Source of the DNA: Alginatibacterium sediminis
Lineage (GTDB): Bacteria; Pseudomonadota; Gammaproteobacteria; Enterobacterales; Celerinatantimonadaceae
Length of the DNA: 64,000 nucleotides
Direction of reading: 5' to 3'
NCBI RefSeq assembly: GCF_003610775.1
Contig: NZ_RAQO01000005.1
Location: forward strand, 310,001-374,000
Position 1 is the stretch's first letter, and each line of letters begins with the position of its first letter. Below are positions 1 to 8,090 of this stretch, piece after piece. Below the pieces are notes generated by a model, which worked only from the letters and a program-made list of their open reading frames with translations, did no database searches and had not been told where the DNA came from. The position numbers and the translations under genes are program-made.

Positions 1-25
1 CCCACGATATTGGCACTCATCGAAT

Positions 26-325
26 GATGGTCTAGGCTTAAGTGACCATTTAATCAATAAGAGTTCTGTGATGCCAAGGCCACGTAAGGAGCAAGTGAGT
101 TTATCGGACACCCCGTATTACCATTGTATTTCGCGCTGTGTGCGTCGTGCTTTCTTGTGTGGTGAAGACGTTGTAAGTGGGCACAGTTTTAAACATCGTC
201 GGCAATGGGTTGAGGATTATCTGCTTAAACTCGCTGGTATTTTCTCCATAGATGTCTGCGCTTATGCGGTAATGAGTAACCACACACATTTGGTGTTGCA
301 AGCTTATTATGGCTGTCTTGTTATT
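26..325 (+). pseudogene. RAYT (REP-associated Y1 transposase), 5' fragment, copy 1
   Basis: Encodes the first ~77 residues of a REP-associated tyrosine transposase (IS200/IS605-like Y1 family), from the GTG/ATG at 68/71. Visible are the MPRPRKEQ start, the TPYYHCISRCVRRAFLCG block and the metal-binding SNHTH motif. The reading frame then jumps into the element's 3' terminal motif TGGCTGTCTTG (310-320) and stops at 340, so the rest of the catalytic domain, including the Tyr, is deleted. About 45 nt of upstream sequence matches copy 2 near 2110. It cannot be an active transposase by itself. Confidence 0.8.
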
Positions 326-614
326 TCCCCTGTTAAGTGACTCAAAAATGCCTAGCAAAGTCTGGGAAGTCCATATTTAATTCATTACAGAGCAAACTCA
401 AAATGTTCCTCTGATTACCTTGAAACTGTCTTTTACCTATATAAATGCTATAGATGCACACTAAAGATATACGATGATTACGTCCATCTCAGAAGAGTTA
501 TTGATAAGCAAGGTCTCCAATATACTTTCGTTAAATCAAGACACGATTTATTTGTAGGTTTATCTGAAGAGAGGCCCACATAACTATCTTTAACTCAAAA
601 AATGGAAACAAATC

Positions 615-1982
615 ATGAATAAAATGAAGTACCTTGCTTTGCTCGTTATGGGACCGACACTTGCTTTTGGGGGCCAGGAAAGCCATGTGAAAAATGAAAA
701 CATGACAAAAACAGATGTTCACGAGGAAATATACATTAGTAAAATAACCGATGTAACTACTCCGATATCAAAGGCGAAGGAGTCATTTCCGCTTAATTTT
801 ACTCAAGATGTAAGCAAAAAATTTAGTACCCCCAATTGGCAGTCGGCAGGGGACCACGGTGTTTTTGTAAATTTGAATATTCCAAAATTCATCAATGTAG
901 ATATCGCTATGCCCACCCATGATATTCGGAATCTGAAACGAGCGATTAATCCCGATTTAAAAGAAATCACATTTACTCAGGAAGATGGCTCAGAAACCCC
1001 CAAACTAGAAGAATACTTGGGGAATGACTACAACAGAGTACAAGCTATAATTATGGCCCATAAAGGAAAGGTTGTGTTCGAAGCATACCCTGGTATGAAC
1101 CCAAGCGATTTTCATGTCTGGATGTCTGCATCTAAAACCACGGTTGGAACCTTGTGTGTATTGCTAGAAAGTGAAGGCAAAATGGATCTTGATAAATCGA
1201 TTCCATTCTATGCGCCAGAGTTAAAAGGAACCGCATGGGACAAGGTATCCGTTAAAAATGCACTAAATATGGCCTCAGGTTTAGATCTTGAAGAAACAAC
1301 GGCTGCTTTTTCTGATCCAAATAGTTGGATTGAGAAATTCTTCGCTTCTCTATTCTCTCAAAAAGAAGGTGGCCAATGGTTAGACGTCTTAAAAAATGTG
1401 CAAGCTATAGACGGTGAAGAACCAGGAGAACGATTCCGTTATTCTACGGCGATTACTCAAGCTTTAACGATGGCCATTGAAGGTGCCACTGGCCAAACAT
1501 ATAAAGACGTATTCAACGAAAAAGTCTGGTCCAAGCTAGGTGTTCAAAATCAGTTTATGGTTGGTCTAACATCTGATGGTACAGCTGTAGGTGGCGGTTT
1601 GGTAAACACAACCATCGAAGATGCATTAAAATACGCGATGATGTTCACACCGAGCTGGAATGTGGTTTCAGAGCAAAGAGTCATCACTCCAAAAGTATTG
1701 GAACGAATTCGCACCCTTGGTGATCCGGCTGCTTATGTAGGTTCTGAAGAAGAAGCTTACAGTCTTGAGTGGACAGGGGAAAAGGCTGAACGAAATTCGG
1801 CTCAATGGGACCACATTTGGGCTGACGGAGGTATGTTTAAACATGGTAATATGCATCAGGGTATTTATACCGACCCTGAAAGAGATTTTGCAGCGTTTGT
1901 CTTTTCAACTTCCCCTAACGAGCGTTCCGACAAAATGCCTGGATATATGCGAGCGGTAGCTAAAAAAGTTGCAGGGAAATAG
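615..1982 (+). CDS. Exported serine hydrolase, class C beta-lactamase family
   Basis: A 455-residue protein of the beta-lactamase/penicillin-binding-like serine hydrolase family. An N-terminal hydrophobic stretch (residues 1-20) looks like a signal peptide, so it probably acts in the periplasm. The nucleophile motif SxxK is visible as SASK at residues 171-174, followed by the usual DxxVxxYxPELKG-type segment. A Tyr motif (RYST, about residue 275) stands where YxN is expected. Esterase, peptidase or amidase activity is possible; true beta-lactamase activity cannot be claimed. The start is the ATG at 615, about 9 nt after a weak A-rich ribosome site. It stands alone between two co-oriented RAYT fragments (26-325 and 2110-2391), so it may have arrived with them. 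Confidence 0.85.
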   Translation: MNKMKYLALLVMGPTLAFGGQESHVKNENMTKTDVHEEIYISKITDVTTPISKAKESFPLNFTQDVSKKFSTPNWQSAGDHGVFVNLNIPKFINVDIAMPTHDIRNLKRAINPDLKEITFTQEDGSETPKLEEYLGNDYNRVQAIIMAHKGKVVFEAYPGMNPSDFHVWMSASKTTVGTLCVLLESEGKMDLDKSIPFYAPELKGTAWDKVSVKNALNMASGLDLEETTAAFSDPNSWIEKFFASLFSQKEGGQWLDVLKNVQAIDGEEPGERFRYSTAITQALTMAIEGATGQTYKDVFNEKVWSKLGVQNQFMVGLTSDGTAVGGGLVNTTIEDALKYAMMFTPSWNVVSEQRVITPKVLERIRTLGDPAAYVGSEEEAYSLEWTGEKAERNSAQWDHIWADGGMFKHGNMHQGIYTDPERDFAAFVFSTSPNERSDKMPGYMRAVAKKVAGK

Positions 1983-2109
1983 ACAGAATAATCTCCAAAG
2001 AGCATTGATAGCAGCGGATCGATTAACTATCGCAATAGGAATTATTACAACGACCTTCTGTGTTGTTCATCAATTAACAAGACACTCATAATAGTGGTGT
2101 TCACGGAAA

Positions 2110-2391
2110 GATGGTCTAGTCTTAAGTGATTAGTTAATCAATAAGGTTTTTGTGATGCCAAGACCACGTAAGGAGCAGGTTAGGTTATCGGATACCCCTT
2201 ATTACCACTGTATTTCGCGTTGTGTGCGGCGGGCTTTCTTGTGTGGTGGAGAGGCGGTAACAGGCCAAAATTTTTGAACATCGACGCCAGTGGGTTGAGG
2301 AATACCTAATTAAACTCGCTGGCATCTTCTCGATAGGTGTCTGCGCCTATTCAGTGATAAGTAACTAACTTATTATGGCTATCTTGTTATG
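2110..2391 (+). pseudogene. RAYT transposase, 5' fragment, copy 2 (frameshifted)
   Basis: Starts at ATG 2155 with the same MPRPRKEQ...TPYYHCISRCVRRAFLCG block as copy 1. A one-base insertion then gives a TGA after 40 codons. Nucleotide similarity continues through the segment for HRRQWVEEYLIKLAGIFSIGVCAYSV, then jumps to the 3' motif TGGCTATCTTG (2376-2386). The internal deletion junction differs slightly from copy 1, so the two copies decayed independently or come from different derivatives. Confidence 0.78.
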
Positions 2392-2762
2392 TTTATGACG
2401 CAAACCCGTGTGCATAATGGAGCACAGCCCTGCTTATTTTTTGATACAATCTATGGGCTGAATTATCAATGGCTATTCTAAATTTGGAATATATAAAGCC
2501 ATGAGCAACACAATTCATTATCTAATCCTATGTTTTTCCGGAGACTCTAATGCCGATGCAATGGAGCTCAAGGCCAAAAAGCCAGAGCATTTAACACAGC
2601 GGCTTTTAAAGATTGGATGCATCAGCTAAGTCACTAAGGTACGCTGTTTTGAGGTCGCTTCTAAAATGATAAGAAACTAGGACGTCCTTTAGTGATTATG
2701 GATGAATTTTCGCAATTTGATTCTTCTCGCAACCCGACATCTTTAGCTAAAGGAATCTAAAA
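2392..2762. other. Gene-free stretch
   Basis: No supported gene or RNA. It follows RAYT copy 2 and contains only short open frames. The end carries the ribosome site AAAGGA of the next gene. Confidence 0.5.
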
Positions 2763-2978
2763 ATGATGCTCCAACTATTTGCTAAGTTCACACAAGCCAC
2801 CAGCTACACAGAACTCTTACTTAAGCTCGCCGTTATTGCCGCTATTGCTGTATGCGCGACTCTCGTGGTACCAGAGCAATTTCATATCATCATCTACGCA
2901 TGTGCCTTATACCCTTTTTTGATAATGCGCAGAAAGTTCAACCAACATATCTTAAGCTCGAAAGAGAAACAGGACTAG
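2763..2978 (+). CDS. Small two-helix membrane protein, unknown
   Basis: A 71-residue protein not recognised as any named family. Two hydrophobic segments are visible (about residues 20-38 and 42-55), followed by a basic then mixed-charge tail (MRRKFNQHILSSKEKQD), which suggests a small inner-membrane protein with a cytoplasmic C-terminus. A good ribosome site, AAAGGA, lies 8 nt before the first ATG; the second codon is also ATG. It stands alone among transposon relics, with no functional clue from its neighbours. Confidence 0.55.
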   Translation: MMLQLFAKFTQATSYTELLLKLAVIAAIAVCATLVVPEQFHIIIYACALYPFLIMRRKFNQHILSSKEKQD

Positions 2979-3100
2979 AATGAAGGTAAATTTCATTCAC
3001 GACTTCAAGCAATACGCTTAGGCATTTCCCTGACTCATCATTGACGCCAACTCGACCTTCAACTGAAATAATTAGACACCTACGATAGCGTTCGTTTGAT

Positions 3101-3190
3101 CGATCAAGTGTGCGGTCGTTGTGGTCTATAAAAAATAATTTTTAAGTGAGCGGCGAGTAATGTTTGTTTTGGCTGTCTTGATATTGGCCC
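3101..3190 (+). mobile_element. RAYT element 3' end remnant
   Basis: The 80 bp at 3101-3180 are collinear with 4985-5064: both begin CGATCAAGYGTGCGGTCGTTGTGG and end in TGGCTRTCTTG with identical spacing (69 nt between the two landmarks). Since 4985-5064 follows a recognisable RAYT C-terminal coding relic, this is read as another 3' terminus whose 5' part is gone. The rest of the 2979-3452 gap shows nothing else I can support. Confidence 0.6.
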
Positions 3191-3452
3191 TGACTGCAAT
3201 CGCCCAGCCCAGCTAGAAAAATTTGTTTAAAAATGATGACACTGCCTGATCACCCGGCCAAATGAACTTTCTTTGCAAACCGTCAACCATGAAATCAAGG
3301 CATATAATTGTCTCCGGTATTTTAAACCTCTAGTAAAAGTTAACACTTTATTGATCTAAAACATTCCGAGTTGCTTCGTGTCAGTATAAATGCAAGTGAG
3401 AACTGTTACTATTTACTGGCAACATTTACTAGCAGGGATAGTTGGAAATATC

Positions 3453-4364
3453 ATGAGTCACCATCATCATGCCGTATTTGATATCAGCGGCCGGCCACAC
3501 CAGCACGATTTTTCTCATCATACTAGTCAAGGAGAACAACGAACTTTAATCGTTTTGGTTCTGACTGCTATCACTATGGTTATAGAAATAATCGCAGGAA
3601 CCTGGTTTGGGTCCATGGCCTTGCTCGCAGATGGTTGGCACATGGGGACGCATGTTGCCGCCTTTGCTATAACCATCTTCGCCTACCGTTATGCTCGTAA
3701 GCACGTCAATAATCCTAAGTTCAGCTTTGGTACTGGAAAGGTCAGTTCGCTTGGCGGTTTTGCCAGCGCGGTAGCTCTAGCCGTGGTCGCGCTGGTAATG
3801 GTTATTGAATCCATCTCCCGATTCTTTGAGCCACAAGCGATTGCGTTCAATCAGGCGATATTGGTTGCCATAATCGGCCTTGTTGTAAATTTAGTGAGCG
3901 CATGGATCTTGAAGGATGAGCATCACCATGGTCACGAGCATGTACATTCTCATCACGACCACAATTTACATGCGGCTTATATGCATGTTTTAGCTGATGC
4001 CTTAACTTCGTTACTCGCCATCGTTGCATTGCTTGCTGGCAAATATGCCGGCTTAAATTGGCTTGATCCTGTAATGGGAATTGTGGGCGCATTGGTCATA
4101 AGCAAATGGGCATGGGGATTGATTTCTTTGACCAGCAATCACCTGCTCGATCAACAGTGCCAGACGACGGAGCAAAGTGTACGTAAGGCTTTAGAAGGTC
4201 AGGATACAGAGATAACTGATTTACATGTTTGGCACCTTGGGGAGGAATCCCTTGGAGTTGTTATCTCACTGCGCAGTATAGAGCCACGCCCTCTGATAGA
4301 GTATAAGCAACAGTTACAGAACATTCCTAGATTAAAGCATGTGAGTATTGAGGTTTATTCCTAA
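3453..4364 (+). CDS. dmeF: CDF-family divalent metal exporter, DmeF type
   Basis: Cation diffusion facilitator that would export Co/Ni-type divalent metals from the cytoplasm by proton antiport. It has an N-terminal His run, six hydrophobic segments, and a TM2 motif ADGWHMGTH (Asp/His metal site typical of DmeF). A His-rich loop between TM4 and TM5 (HHHGHEHVHSHHDH) and the TM5 motif HVLADALTS complete the site. The cytoplasmic C-terminal domain includes DLHVWHLGEE. The frame is open from 3390, but the ATG at 3453 (MSHHHHAVF) fits the family N-terminus and follows AGGGA; length 303. There is no RcnR/DmeR-like regulator beside it, and RAYT relics lie on both sides, suggesting an acquired metal-tolerance gene. 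Confidence 0.85.
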   Translation: MSHHHHAVFDISGRPHQHDFSHHTSQGEQRTLIVLVLTAITMVIEIIAGTWFGSMALLADGWHMGTHVAAFAITIFAYRYARKHVNNPKFSFGTGKVSSLGGFASAVALAVVALVMVIESISRFFEPQAIAFNQAILVAIIGLVVNLVSAWILKDEHHHGHEHVHSHHDHNLHAAYMHVLADALTSLLAIVALLAGKYAGLNWLDPVMGIVGALVISKWAWGLISLTSNHLLDQQCQTTEQSVRKALEGQDTEITDLHVWHLGEESLGVVISLRSIEPRPLIEYKQQLQNIPRLKHVSIEVYS

Positions 4365-4561
4365 ATGAGAGCTATATTTGCCGCGTCAACTTATAGACAA
4401 ATGCTTACTCAACGCTATTTTGATCAGTAAATTGGTAACTCGTATATGGCGCATTATTGGTTAGAATCAATGCTCGTGACCGTTCCCAAAGTTGTTTTTT
4501 GACTTATCCAATCTAATGGCCCAACTATAAAATTTGAAGTGCCATATAGGCGATTTATTTG

Positions 4562-5064
4562 GGAAGCAATTCACAAGACACTCTTGATTGCTTTCCAAAT
4601 GGCCTACCATTTGAGCGCAAAGATTACCTAGCACCTGTCGATTTAACCGGTAGTGCGACCCGACACAATCAGCGCGGCTACTTCAGCGCTAGCCACATCA
4701 CTATTTTGAAGCGCTTAAATATCAACTAAAGCAGTTGGTTAGCACTTACTACTAGCTTAGAACATCAATTCGGTGAGGTTGTAGGAAGTAGCATCGGCAT
4801 CCTGCTTTACAAAAGTGAGCATCAACAGTAACGCCTGCATGGTAAAGGCGCAGCCAAACGCCTACTTAACAGTGCATAGTCTTCACAAGCCCAAATGGTC
4901 ACCTTGCACTATCTCGAATGGGGATCTCTAACTGTGGCTTTTATTCAGACAAAGTGGTTATTGTAGCTATAAGCAATGTTTTAACGATCAAGCGTGCGGT
5001 CGTTGTGGCCAAAAAAAAAGTTTTTTAAGGTGTGCAAGAAGTGACATTTATCATGGCTATCTTG
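4562..5064 (+). pseudogene. RAYT transposase 3' relic (C-terminal domain)
   Basis: Translating from 4562 gives a decayed RAYT C-terminus. It includes NGLPFERKDYLAPVDLTG, then RGYFSASHITILKRLNIN, an in-frame TAA at 4727-4729, EHQFGEVVGSS, a second stop, and GKGAAKRLLNSA. These match the LVDxTGR...RLNI...FxxxFGxxVG...AKRL pattern of the Shewanella/Pseudoalteromonas RAYT family. The relic ends in the 80-bp 3' terminus (4985-5064) with TGGCTATCTTG. It lacks the N-terminal catalytic part. The stretch 4365-4561 holds nothing else I can support. Confidence 0.7.
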
Positions 5065-5291
5065 CTAATCTGAATATGTGGGCGTGACTTAACGAAAACT
5101 TGATCTAATATTTAAATTACCTACAACCCGACAGCCACTAGGTAGGATTAGATAAGATTTGTGTTTGTTGACATTGAATAGATTAAACAACGGAGTGTTT
5201 GCCAACTATATTGAATTTCCAAGAAATTATGAGGGGATTGGCTAGCTATGGGAGTTAGCTGGTCTGAGAACAGTAATCATAGAGGAGTAAA

Positions 5292-6293
5292 ATGACAATG
5301 AAACGAACACTACTTGCAGTATTCGCTCTGGGTTTTGTCCTAGTCTTTGGTAACTTGGCGATAGCTGAGACCATTGATTCGCTTCCATCCTGGAATGATG
5401 GCAAGTCCAAGCAGTCAATTATTGAGTTCGTGGCGAAGGTAACAGAGAAAGGATCGCCCGACTTTGTTCCGCTTGAAGAGCGCATTGCTGTTTTCGACAA
5501 CGACGGTACGTTGTGGGCTGAACAGCCGATGTATTTTCAATTATTTTTTGCGCTCGACCGTGTCAAGGAGCTCGCACCACAGCATCCTGAATGGGAGGGT
5601 AAGGAGCCCTTCGCCTCATTACTCAAGGGCGATGTTAAAAGTGCTCTTGCTGGCGGCGAAAAATCGATTCTCGAAATCGTAATGGCTACCCATGCCGGTA
5701 TGACCACCACAGAATTCGAGCAGAACGTGAAAGACTGGATCGCCACTGCGAAGCACCCAACAACTAAACGCCCGTATACTGAGATGGTCTACCAGCCGAT
5801 GCTAGAATTGCTCACCTACCTGCGTGCTAATGATTTCAAGACATTCATAGTTTCTGGCGGTGGCATCGAGTTTATGCGCCCGTGGGCAGAGGAAGTCTAT
5901 GGGATCCCACCCGAGCAGGTGGTCGGCAGCAGTATTAAGACAAAGTTCGAGATGAAAAATGGTGAGCCGGTTCTCGTGCGTCAACCCGAACTCAACTTCA
6001 TCGACGACAAAGCTGGCAAGCCGGTGGGCATCAATCAGCACATAGGTCGTCGCCCTATCGCAGCCTTCGGTAATTCTGACGGAGACCTGGAGATGCTGCA
6101 ATGGTCCACAGCTGGGAAAGGTTCGCGGTTCGCGCTCTACGTCCATCACACCGATTCTATACGCGAATGGGCTTATGACCGAAAATCCAGCATTGGTCGC
6201 CTCGACAAAGGCCTCGACGAAGCACAGGCGAATGGTTGGACGATTGTTGACATGAAGCTGGATTGGAAGGTCATTTACCCGTACGAGAAATGA
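5292..6293 (+). CDS. Exported HAD-family phosphohydrolase
   Basis: A 333-residue haloacid-dehalogenase superfamily hydrolase with a clear signal peptide (residues 1-25, cut near AIAET). Motif I is FDNDGTLW (Asp69 and Asp71, with Asn between), motif II is FIVSGGG, and motif IV is GNSDGDLEML. It therefore probably acts as a periplasmic phosphatase; the substrate is unknown. The start at 5292 follows GAGGAG by 5 nt; the second Met two codons later is also possible. By eye the gene is richer in G+C and in GGC/CTC/ATC codons than its neighbours, consistent with transfer. It is transcribed alone; a stem-loop region follows at 6356-6426. Confidence 0.85.
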   Translation: MTMKRTLLAVFALGFVLVFGNLAIAETIDSLPSWNDGKSKQSIIEFVAKVTEKGSPDFVPLEERIAVFDNDGTLWAEQPMYFQLFFALDRVKELAPQHPEWEGKEPFASLLKGDVKSALAGGEKSILEIVMATHAGMTTTEFEQNVKDWIATAKHPTTKRPYTEMVYQPMLELLTYLRANDFKTFIVSGGGIEFMRPWAEEVYGIPPEQVVGSSIKTKFEMKNGEPVLVRQPELNFIDDKAGKPVGINQHIGRRPIAAFGNSDGDLEMLQWSTAGKGSRFALYVHHTDSIREWAYDRKSSIGRLDKGLDEAQANGWTIVDMKLDWKVIYPYEK

Positions 6294-6316
6294 TAATAAT
6301 AGGTGGGTATTGCTAA

Positions 6317-6384
6317 GGCCAGCTAATCGGATAGCCGCTGGTATCTAATCGCCAGCCCCCTGCATGCGGCTCCGCACAGGGGGA
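6317..6384 (-). other. Possible group II intron 3' end (domains IV-VI remnant)
   Basis: Read on the minus strand, this starts CCCCCTGTGCGGAGCCGCAT and continues through GGGGGCTGG, a second small hairpin (GCTGG...CCAGC) and CGGCTATCCGATTAG. From memory this resembles the conserved 3' region of proteobacterial group II introns after the maturase gene. No reverse transcriptase/maturase is present in the window, so it would be a remnant. The identification rests on pattern memory and needs a covariance-model search. Confidence 0.35.
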
Positions 6385-6426
6385 TTCACTTAGAATGGTG
6401 AAATTTAACCAATCATTCTAAGTGAA
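6385..6426. repeat. 13-bp perfect inverted repeat hairpin
   Basis: TTCACTTAGAATG (6385-6397) is repeated in exact inverse at 6414-6426 with a 16-nt loop. It lies about 90 nt after the HAD gene and directly beside the possible intron remnant. It could act as a terminator stem for the HAD gene, although no T-run follows, or as an intron target hairpin. The remainder of 6294-6757 holds no supported gene; the minus-strand 111-codon frame there begins with no ribosome site. Confidence 0.6.
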
Positions 6427-6757
6427 AACAGTTCTTGGGATGCTAGTTAAACGGCAATAACAATGCACCCATACCAATGCATACCAAGGGTGCCCCCGAA
6501 ATAGTCGTCTAGCATTAAAGCCTTGCTTCATCTCTGAGCATGATGATCGTTGTGTATTAAAGCGAGTGCAGTGATTTGAATGTTCATATTCTTTTATAAT
6601 GGGTGTCTCGTTATCATTTATAGTTATCAATAGCGAAGTTGAGAACAAGCAGTGAAAAACAAGATACTTGATAGAGATTACTAGCAAACAGTTATACCTA
6701 ATGGACTTAGCAAGCATAACTGTCTGCGACAAGGTAAGAGAAGACTGAATCAACGAA

Positions 6758-7756
6758 TTATTTTACTTGGTACCTCAGTAAAACTTGATTATCCAGTACG
6801 ACATTAGTTGACCAAATAAAACTCGCACCAGCACCGCTGAATTTTTCAATGAAATTCATGTAGGCTTTTTTGTTATTGACACCAATTTCATCTTCCGAAT
6901 ATAACGTCGCTTGCGGCCAAGAGCTTGAATTAAATTCCTTAGCCATCCAATTGCTTGGTGTTTCCCAATGTGCTGCGTAAGCTTTCTCGCCATGATCGGT
7001 ACCCTCTATAGTACATGTCTCAGATAGGCGTTTGCTTTCAACTTCGGTCAGACAGGTTAGATCGTATATAGGCGCGGTATAGAATGTTTGAGCTTGCCAG
7101 TCTGAACCTGTCACAGTCCCATCACTAAAGCTTGCAATAAAGCCTCCGTCCCCAGGGTGATATTCCTTTCCACGGTTATCTTCAGTACCCAAACCTAAGT
7201 TTTCTTCCCAATCAATGACTTTTACTGCAATCGTATAAGGCTTTTTAACTTTAAACTTCACGATACTGGAGTTAAATGGTGTGAACGGTACTGTGTCTAC
7301 CGCTACAAGAGTGCCATTGATGTATAACTCAAAGTAATTATCAGCAAAGATATAGCCTGTGATTTCTTCACCGTCAGAATCAACCTCAGCGACAGGTACA
7401 GAGGCTTCATCTACCTTAGCAAGGCTTTGGGGCGTGATGTTTGCACATTCTTCGTATAAGTCGATAGCTTTTGGTGCAGTCGCAAAATGGTTTTCAGCTG
7501 GAACCGTCCAAATTTGCCCTTCTGAATCTTTAATCTCACCGATGCCAGCAATTCGGCTACGACCGTTTTCGCACTCAAACAGATTTGATTCCAACGTTTG
7601 AGCAACACCTTGCGTAATACTTGCTGAACCACGGTAATCGCTGATAATACTATCGGAAGCCATGCCAGGTGATGGTGAGAACCCCATAGTCAGTAAAATA
7701 ACAGATGAAATGCTGATGACTTGATTTTTTGCAATTCTCATCGCAAGAATATCCAT
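6758..7756 (-). CDS. Exported protein of unknown function
   Basis: A 332-residue protein not assigned to a family. A signal peptide is visible (residues ~10-34, cut near GMASDS); a second Met at codon 6 (7741) is an equally good start, and neither has a strong ribosome site. The mature part looks like a beta-rich binding module: FELYINGTLVAVDTVPFTPFN followed by a KFKVKKPYTIAVKVIDW stretch resembles galactose-binding/jelly-roll folds seen in secreted proteins. Four Cys may form disulfides in the exported protein. It stands alone, facing away from the AraC regulator upstream. Function unknown; carbohydrate or ligand binding is only a guess. Confidence 0.7.
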   Translation of the reverse strand: MDILAMRIAKNQVISISSVILLTMGFSPSPGMASDSIISDYRGSASITQGVAQTLESNLFECENGRSRIAGIGEIKDSEGQIWTVPAENHFATAPKAIDLYEECANITPQSLAKVDEASVPVAEVDSDGEEITGYIFADNYFELYINGTLVAVDTVPFTPFNSSIVKFKVKKPYTIAVKVIDWEENLGLGTEDNRGKEYHPGDGGFIASFSDGTVTGSDWQAQTFYTAPIYDLTCLTEVESKRLSETCTIEGTDHGEKAYAAHWETPSNWMAKEFNSSSWPQATLYSEDEIGVNNKKAYMNFIEKFSGAGASFIWSTNVVLDNQVLLRYQVK

Positions 7757-8090
7757 TAAGGAAAAGATGGCTTAAGTGTAGTTGTAAGATGAGGTGGGGG
7801 AAAATTTGAACTCTATTTTTCGTACAATTTACGTACTGTAGCCCTTGTTATATTCAATCTGTAAGCCGGTTAACTCATTTTTGCCAATTACGGGTTAAAT
7901 AATAAATCGAGTGTCGCCTAGGTGTGGGGAAACGCCCTCATGATCCTGAGCATCAGTTGAACGAAACTAGGCAGAGGGTCTTAAAACGAACAAAAGTGAT
8001 CATTGACCAAGCACTTATTAATGCCAGTTTTGCTATAAAAATGATAATACTGAAACAGCAGCGAAGTTATCAGAGACATTATTATTGTGT
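7757..8090. other. Gene-free stretch
   Basis: Holds the upstream region of the exported protein gene and the 3' flank of the AraC-type gene. A 63-codon plus-strand frame here has no ribosome site and an atypical composition, so I see no supported gene. Confidence 0.5.

Noticed and set aside
26-5064. A composite transposon carrying the hydrolase and the metal exporter
   Set aside because: The fragments are all same-strand, partial and of different parts of the element; no matching outer ends or target duplications were seen.
6418-6753. 111-codon minus-strand frame beside the intron-like remnant
   Set aside because: No start signal, and it runs into repeat sequence; more likely a chance frame in mobile-element DNA.
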